Source: an uncultured Synechococcaceae cyanobacterium (GTDB lineage Bacteria > Cyanobacteriota > Cyanobacteriia > PCC-6307 > Cyanobiaceae). Taken from it: a DNA stretch of 40,376 nucleotides. The translations under genes and the position numbers were made by a program. Numbering within the stretch: the stretch's first letter is position 1; each line of letters starts with the position of its first letter. This document shows positions 35,875 through 40,376 of the stretch, piece after piece. The DNA lies in assembly GCA_902537395.1 (NCBI GenBank), contig CACBBE010000007.1, positions 1 through 40,376 on the forward strand, written 5' to 3'. The notes beneath the pieces are model-generated. The model was not told where the DNA came from, searched no databases, and worked only from the letters and a program-made list of their open reading frames with translations.

Positions 35875-36153
35875 ATGCAAATGGTTGAAGAAGAAGTAAA
35901 CAACATTGATATGATGGGTCTCTCAGCAAGAGAGATGGAAATCATTGATCTCGTAGCTGATGGGCTTACAAATCAAGAAATTGCGGTAAAACTAACTATT
36001 AGTAAAAGAACTGTTGATAATCATGTTAGTAATATGTTCACAAAAACTGGTTCTAAAAACAGAGTAGCACTTTTGAATTGGGCAATGGACAACGGTAAGA
36101 TTTGCAGAGATGGATTTAATTGTTGTACACTCCCTGACTCTGATCAAGATTAG
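35875..36153 (+). CDS. pedR: LuxR-type regulator PedR
   Basis: A 92-residue protein that is almost entirely a LuxR/GerE helix-turn-helix (about 15-75): LSAREMEIIDLVADGLTNQE, KLTISKRTVDNHVSNMFTKT. It lacks a receiver domain. The Cys-containing C-terminus (ICRDGFNCCTLPDSDQD; Cys77, Cys83, Cys84) matches PedR, the cyanobacterial redox-responsive regulator of photosynthesis and stress genes. In Synechocystis PedR is reported to be switched off through a redox-active cysteine reduced by thioredoxin. A good ribosome binding site (AAAAAAGGAA) precedes the ATG. The end overlaps the convergent 62-residue gene by 38 bases. Confidence 0.85.
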   Translation: MQMVEEEVNNIDMMGLSAREMEIIDLVADGLTNQEIAVKLTISKRTVDNHVSNMFTKTGSKNRVALLNWAMDNGKICRDGFNCCTLPDSDQD

Positions 36154-36304
36154 TATTACCCTTTACTTTTTTTGTATCATTAGCCAAATCCATTAGACAA
36201 TAATTAGTAGATCCTAATTCGAAGAGTTCAGCATATGCAATACAAGCATCCTTGTCTGAATCAACAAATCTCAATATACCTTCTTTGTCATAAAGACCAT
36301 ACAT
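36116..36304 (-). CDS. small conserved protein of unknown function
   Basis: A 62-residue soluble protein with ATG at 36302-36304. The N-terminal half, MYGLYDKEGILRFVDSDKDA and CIAYAELFELGSTNYCLMDL, looks well-formed and resembles a small family in marine picocyanobacteria (recalled, not verified). The C-terminus (NTNLDQSQGVYNN) is low in structure and lies in the 38-base overlap with pedR on the other strand. No known motif. The compact, balanced composition is why it is kept rather than treated as an antisense shadow. Confidence 0.65.
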   Translation of the reverse strand: MYGLYDKEGILRFVDSDKDACIAYAELFELGSTNYCLMDLANDTKKVKGNTNLDQSQGVYNN

Positions 36305-36394
36305 CTGAAAAATAAAAAAAATACTTTGTTTAAATATAAAGAAAATATAAAGGATGAGCGGTTACTTTGACTAGGTACTTTTGAAAGTTATTAA

Positions 36395-36868
36395 TTAGTT
36401 TTCTTCCCACTGTGAAAAAGGATTGTTAGCGAGACTGAAATTGGAGTAATTGGTCAGCCCAGTAATTTCTTTTGAAATGAAAGATGGAAGAAATAAATCG
36501 TCCTCTTCATTAGAAAGTTCAATTTCTGCAATTTCAAGTGGATAATTATTTTCTTTAAAGCAATCTATAATCCAAGATTTTTTTTCAATTTCTAAAAAGA
36601 ATCTATCTTTTTTAATTATATTTGAAATATTTGACATTATTATTTCAGCATCTCTTCGTGGAATGGAGTATTCAAATTCAAAGTTGGTAAAGCCCTTGAT
36701 GTGTTTTTTAAGTGAAATTTTAGAGTGTTTGCCTATAAGCCTTACCCTAATAATCCAACCATCTATACTTTTGGAAAAATATCCTTGTTCAATATAAATT
36801 TTTTTATTTATGAATTCTTTCCAATTATCATTTTTTATCAGAAATCTTCTTTCTATCTCTAAGGGCAT
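36395..36868 (-). CDS. CYTH-domain protein (triphosphate tunnel metalloenzyme family)
   Basis: A 157-residue protein whose N-terminal EIERRFLIKN (residues 4-13) has the ExExR/K signature of CYTH domains. Strands forming the tunnel follow: IEQGYFSKSIDGWIIRVRL (matching QGYL..), KISLKKHIKGFTNFEFEYSI, and late EIAEIELSNEEDDLFLPSFI with the acidic metal-binding residues. Family members act on triphosphates (tripolyphosphate, thiamine triphosphate, or ATP to cAMP); bacterial small ones are usually tripolyphosphatases. The substrate here is unknown. It directly follows nadK (stop at 36869, start at 36868), so the two are co-transcribed. Confidence 0.85.
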   Translation of the reverse strand: MPLEIERRFLIKNDNWKEFINKKIYIEQGYFSKSIDGWIIRVRLIGKHSKISLKKHIKGFTNFEFEYSIPRRDAEIIMSNISNIIKKDRFFLEIEKKSWIIDCFKENNYPLEIAEIELSNEEDDLFLPSFISKEITGLTNYSNFSLANNPFSQWEEN

Positions 36869-37780
36869 TTAATTTTTGAAATTTTTTTGAGATAAATCAC
36901 CTTTCCAATCAAGTTTTTTTATTAGGGTATTATAGTAACTTGTACTTTTTTTAAACTTTATTATTTTGCAGGGTGATTGACCTTTTTTGATCTCACAATG
37001 GTAATTTTCCTTAATGGTCATACATTTTGAACCGTCTCTCCATAATTTAATTTCCCCTTTACTTTTTTTTACAGGTTTTATGATTACCTTACTTGTATTA
37101 GGTATAACTATTGGTCTGCTAGCCAGACTCATCGGGCATATAGGGTTAATTATCATTGCATCAATACTAGGGTGTACTATTGGCCCTCCTGCGGCCATTG
37201 AGTAGGCGGTTGAACCAGTAGATGTAGATATGATTAATCCATCACCTTTGTATTCATTAACCTTCTCGTTATCTATTTCAATTTGTATTTGGTTGGTGGG
37301 AGAAATGTCTTCTTCAACAGATTTAAAATAAAAATCATTTAAGGCATCGTAGCTTTTTAAAATCTTTTTCTCAGAACTTGTCCCATTAATACAAACATTA
37401 CAATTTAATCTATTACGAAAGTCAATTTTATATTCTTCGTTTTCGAGGATTTCAATAAAAGATTTGTCAAATAAAAAATTTTTTTCTTGCGTAAGGAAAC
37501 CCAGATTACCACCAATATTAATACTCAACAAAGGAATATCATAATCAGCTAACGCATTTGCGCATTTTAGGAAAGTTCCATCTCCACCAAGAACTATGCC
37601 AATATTAGGTTGTAATTCAAGATTACAAAAATATTTTTCAATTTCATCTTTATAAAAATCACTTTCAATTCTTTTTGACTCTATATTTTTATTTTTGAGG
37701 ACTTCTTCACAGAATTTGGAAGCCTCTTGAGCTCTAGAACTATCTGAACGATATATAATAAGCACTAATGAAAGTTTCAT
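36869..37780 (-). CDS. nadK: NAD kinase
   Basis: Phosphorylates NAD to NADP with ATP or polyphosphate. 303 residues. The GGDG motif is at 65-68 ([16 protein letters not shown]). The NAD-binding motif [20 protein letters not shown] lies near 173-192, followed by [20 protein letters not shown]. The C-terminal part (after 250) is variable. It follows ndhE by 9 bases and precedes the CYTH gene. Placing an NADP-supply gene in an NDH-1 gene run is consistent in theme, though the substrate of NDH-1 in cyanobacteria is reduced ferredoxin. Cyanobacteria usually have two NAD kinases; this is one of them. Confidence 0.93.
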   Translation of the reverse strand: MKLSLVLIIYRSDSSRAQEASKFCEEVLKNKNIESKRIESDFYKDEIEKYFCNLELQPNIGIVLGGDGTFLKCANALADYDIPLLSINIGGNLGFLTQEKNFLFDKSFIEILENEEYKIDFRNRLNCNVCINGTSSEKKILKSYDALNDFYFKSVEEDISPTNQIQIEIDNEKVNEYKGDGLIISTSTGSTAYSMAAGGPIVHPSIDAMIINPICPMSLASRPIVIPNTSKVIIKPVKKSKGEIKLWRDGSKCMTIKENYHCEIKKGQSPCKIIKFKKSTSYYNTLIKKLDWKGDLSQKNFKN

Positions 37781-37789
37781 TTAGCGATT

Positions 37790-38113
37790 TTACCATTTTA
37801 ATAAATTAAAACTTTCCATATCTACAGTCACCCTATTCCTATAAAGAGATAATAAGATAGCCAATCCAACTGCTGCTTCTGCGGCAGCAACAGTAATAAC
37901 AAAAATTGTAAAAACTTGTCCTTGAATTAAATTATTATCAACATAAGAAGAAAACGCCATTAAGTTTATATTTACTGCATTGAGCATTAACTCAATGCTC
38001 ATAAGAACTCTTACTGCGTTTCTGCTATTTAATAATCCCCAAATTCCAATACAGAATAGTGCTGAAGATACTATTAAAAATGCTTGAATAGGAATTGACT
38101 CTAAACTCATCAT
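37790..38113 (-). CDS. ndhE: NAD(P)H-quinone oxidoreductase subunit 4L (NdhE)
   Basis: A 107-residue NuoK-type subunit with three membrane segments (about 10-29, 33-55 and 66-90). The buried Glu of the proton path is in LMSIELMLNAVNINLMAFSS, and the last segment has ITVAAAEAAVGLAILL. Two ATGs are possible (38113 and 38110); the second gives MSLESIPIQAFL, matching homologues equally well. Last NDH-1 gene of the ndhA-I-G-E run. Confidence 0.95.
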   Translation of the reverse strand: MMSLESIPIQAFLIVSSALFCIGIWGLLNSRNAVRVLMSIELMLNAVNINLMAFSSYVDNNLIQGQVFTIFVITVAAAEAAVGLAILLSLYRNRVTVDMESFNLLKW

Positions 38114-38128
38114 AAAAAAGGTGAAAGG

Positions 38129-38728
38129 TTAATTTTTATTTGTAAGTAATGGTTCTGATGATTTTTCAATTAACTCTTGATCAACAGGTAATCCAGTGGA
38201 AATATCCTTGCTCATTACATCTCTTCTAGCTAAAACTATTGCTCCAATCATTGCCATTAAAAGTAAAACTGATGCTACTTCAAATGGGAGTAAATAATCA
38301 CTAAATAGATGTTCACCAATTCTGATAGTTGATTCTTCTCCAATAGAGTTTTGAGGACTTGATAGGCTCCATACATTAGTCAAATCAACTCTTATTAAAA
38401 GGCTTAGCAGGGTTAAACATATTGATGTTGATATGATTCTTCTTGATTTAATATCATTGATGGGCTTTAAATCTTCTTTTTTATTGACTAGCATTATTGC
38501 AAAGATTATTAATACATTAACTGCGCCCACATAAACTAAAACTTGTGCTGCAGCAACAAAACTTGCATTTAAAAGAAGATATAATCCTGCCACACTCATG
38601 AAAACTCCTCCTAGAAGAAAGGCTGAATAAACAATACTTTCTAGTAATACGACACCAAGTGCTCCGATAATGATAACCAAAGATAAAACTGTAAAACAAA
38701 TAATTTGAGTTGTTATTGCAATGGACAT
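38129..38728 (-). CDS. ndhG: NAD(P)H-quinone oxidoreductase subunit 6 (NdhG)
   Basis: A 199-residue NuoJ-type membrane subunit with five hydrophobic segments. The conserved core is QVLVYVGAVNVLIIFAIMLV (about 62-81), and the last helix is FEVASVLLLMAMIGAIVLARR with the following Asp. The C-terminal tail is hydrophilic (DMSKDISTGLPVDQELIEKS). It sits between ndhI (13 bases upstream) and ndhE (15 bases downstream). Confidence 0.95.
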   Translation of the reverse strand: MSIAITTQIICFTVLSLVIIIGALGVVLLESIVYSAFLLGGVFMSVAGLYLLLNASFVAAAQVLVYVGAVNVLIIFAIMLVNKKEDLKPINDIKSRRIISTSICLTLLSLLIRVDLTNVWSLSSPQNSIGEESTIRIGEHLFSDYLLPFEVASVLLLMAMIGAIVLARRDVMSKDISTGLPVDQELIEKSSEPLLTNKN

Positions 38729-38741
38729 AAATCAATAGAAC

Positions 38742-39368
38742 TTAATTGTTTGGATTAGAAACTTTATCTTTATTTTCTTTGGATTCCGGCCTCATCCAAT
38801 CATAGACTTCTTCTGGTAATTTACCAACTCTGTTATCTGAAGCTGGGATTTCATGAGGGTCCATGACACCTTTAGGAAGATAGGCAAGTTCTCTTAAAGG
38901 TTTAACTGAAGGATCTGTTGTAACGTTTGTAGGTAATCTACCAAGTGCGACATTATCAAAATTTAGATTGTGTCTGTCAAAAGTAGCTAATTCATATTCT
39001 TCCGTCATAGAAAGGCAATTAGTTGGACAATATTCAACACAATTTCCACAAAATATACAAACTCCAAAATCTATAGAATAATTTCTTAGTTCCTTTTTTT
39101 TGGTTTCTTTATTCATTACCCAATCAACGACTGGTAAATTTATGGGACAAACTCTCACACAAACTTCACAAGCAATACATTTATCAAATTCATAATGTAT
39201 CCTTCCCCTGTATCTTTCAGAAGGTATTAATTTTTCATATGGATATTGGACAGTAACAGGTCTTCTTCGAAGATGATCAAAAGTAACTGATAAGCCATTA
39301 TATAAATATTTGCCAGCATTAAATGCTTCTTTGATATAGCTATTTATTTGTTGAAGGAAATTTTTCAT
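38742..39368 (-). CDS. ndhI: NAD(P)H-quinone oxidoreductase subunit I
   Basis: A 208-residue subunit with two [4Fe-4S] clusters that carry electrons from ferredoxin toward plastoquinone. The cysteines are 64, 67, 70 and 74 ([12 protein letters not shown]) and 104, 107, 110 and 114 ([12 protein letters not shown]). The N-terminal [20 protein letters not shown] and the [16 protein letters not shown] run are typical. The C-terminal 60 residues ([20 protein letters not shown] onward) are the cyanobacterial extension. It lies 68 bases after ndhA. Confidence 0.97.
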   Translation of the reverse strand: MKNFLQQINSYIKEAFNAGKYLYNGLSVTFDHLRRRPVTVQYPYEKLIPSERYRGRIHYEFDKCIACEVCVRVCPINLPVVDWVMNKETKKKELRNYSIDFGVCIFCGNCVEYCPTNCLSMTEEYELATFDRHNLNFDNVALGRLPTNVTTDPSVKPLRELAYLPKGVMDPHEIPASDNRVGKLPEEVYDWMRPESKENKDKVSNPNN

Positions 39369-39436
39369 TTTGAAGAATTTACTTAGTTATTTTATTTTAG
39401 TGGATTAATTTTTAATTTAAGTATTTTTACTTAAGT

Positions 39437-40376
39437 TTAACCACCAAAGAATTGCGGAAAAGCAAGTTTTAATCCTGCAGTTATCAAAAGATTAGCAAGA
39501 GAAATTGGAAGAAGAAACTTCCATCCTAGATCTAAGAGTTGATCAATTCTTACTCTAGGAGTTGTCCAACGCAATAATATTGCAATGAAAACTAAAAGAT
39601 ATGCTTTCAATACAGTCATTACAATTCCTATTGATGCAGTGAAAACTTGTATGAAAGGTGAATTAATTGGCAAATTAAGAAACTTAGCTATTAATTCAAC
39701 TGGAATAGGAAAACCCCATCCTCCTAAATAAAGTATTGATACCAATAAAGCTGAAAGAATTAAATTTATGTAACTACCAAGATAGAACAATGCGAATTTC
39801 ATTCCTGCATATTCAGTTTGATATCCTGCAACTAATTCTTCTTCAGCTTCTGGTAAGTCAAATGGAAGTCTCTCACATTCTGCAAGGGCACAGATCCAAA
39901 AGACTATAAAACCAACTGGTTGTCTCCAAATATTCCAACTTAGGATTCCAGCACCACTTTGTTGATTTACAATGTCAATAGTACTCAGAGAATTTGTCAT
40001 TAGTACGATAGCTAGTACAGATAAAGCAAGAGGGATTTCATAACTTATTGATTGAGCTGCCGCTCTTAAACCTCCTAGTAAAGAATACTTATTATTTGAT
40101 GCATATCCGCTCATAAGAAGTCCAATTGGCTGGATACTGCTTAAAGCAATCCATAGGAAAATTCCAATACCAACGTTGCTTATTAAAAGGTTTTGTCCAA
40201 AAGGGACAATTAACCAGGATAGAATCACTGGGACAAGAACTAAAACAGGTCCTGCAGTGAAAAGAATTCCATCCGCTTTAGCAGGAATAATATCCTCTTT
40301 GACAAGTAACTTAAGGCCATCTGCAATTGGTTGGAGGACACCAAGCGCTCCTGCATATTCGGGACCTATTCTTTGT
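39437..40376 (-). CDS. ndhA: NAD(P)H-quinone oxidoreductase subunit 1 (NdhA), N-terminus missing at window end
   Basis: A NuoH-type membrane subunit that forms the quinone site. The visible part is 312 codons; its reading frame continues to the window edge as [20 protein letters not shown], so the N-terminus lies beyond 40376. Marks are [19 protein letters not shown], the [20 protein letters not shown] loop with [19 protein letters not shown], and [20 protein letters not shown] near the C-terminus. First visible gene of the minus-strand ndhA-I-G-E-nadK-CYTH run. Confidence 0.96.
   Translation of the reverse strand, partial: QRIGPEYAGALGVLQPIADGLKLLVKEDIIPAKADGILFTAGPVLVLVPVILSWLIVPFGQNLLISNVGIGIFLWIALSSIQPIGLLMSGYASNNKYSLLGGLRAAAQSISYEIPLALSVLAIVLMTNSLSTIDIVNQQSGAGILSWNIWRQPVGFIVFWICALAECERLPFDLPEAEEELVAGYQTEYAGMKFALFYLGSYINLILSALLVSILYLGGWGFPIPVELIAKFLNLPINSPFIQVFTASIGIVMTVLKAYLLVFIAILLRWTTPRVRIDQLLDLGWKFLLPISLANLLITAGLKLAFPQFFGG

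Overview
The window reads as a chromosomal segment of a high-light-adapted Prochlorococcus. The grounds are strong A+T bias, very short intergenic gaps, many TTG starts, and a gene content that is wholly cyanobacterial and oxygenic: ndhO, ndhM, ndhF, ndhD, ndhE/G/I/A, ycf3, ycf34, crtB, crtP, crtQ, rpaA, rpaB, pedR and rbcR. The strain assignment is an inference from recognised proteins; no database search was possible.

Layout. 1-5871: the start of zeta-carotene desaturase (cut by the window edge), an A-type Fe-S carrier, a TPR protein, an LpxB-like protein, a small membrane protein, an SDR epimerase, ndhO, a J-domain protein and cysK. 6024-6979: a small conserved cyanobacterial protein coupled to a CbiO-like ABC ATPase. 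7029-9617: the one accessory region. tRNA-Asn(GUU) is followed by a direct repeat of its own 3' end plus its terminator (7089-7152 and 8511-8578). Between the copies lies about 1.4 kb holding a short CDF-type cation transporter, a cluster of ATTCGTCCA motifs, a terminator-like hairpin and two micro-ORFs. A charged 119-residue protein and a 400-base spacer without a recognisable gene follow.

9618-23803: core genes. These are rpaA, holB-tmk-copper ATPase (one minus-strand run), ycf3, radA, then rpaB-plsX-fabH-fabD-plsC (a response regulator leading a fatty acid/phospholipid run), tsaB, ycf34, cca and an RRM protein. 23804-28968: carotenoid genes crtP-crtB on the minus strand, ndhM with a DUF3172-like protein, the LysR regulator rbcR, and a divergent NnrU/Z-ISO-like membrane protein. 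29002-40376: ndhF-ndhD, scpA, a sugar-phosphate nucleotidyltransferase, metF, pedR, a small conserved protein, then the minus-strand run ndhA-I-G-E-nadK-CYTH, with ndhA cut by the window end.

Working together: eight NDH-1 subunits spread over four loci build the cyclic-electron-flow/respiratory complex. RpaA, RpaB, PedR and RbcR are the window's regulators and cover circadian, high-light, redox and carbon control. CrtB, CrtP and CrtQ, possibly with a Z-ISO-like isomerase, make lycopene precursors. PlsX, FabH, FabD and PlsC start fatty acids and phospholipids.

The most unusual pieces are the tiny tRNA-Asn-bounded element without an integrase, the roughly 128-residue Ala/Ser/Val/Asn-rich extension on PlsX, inverted repeats in the plsX-fabH and rbcR-nnrU gaps, and the unclear start of scpA.
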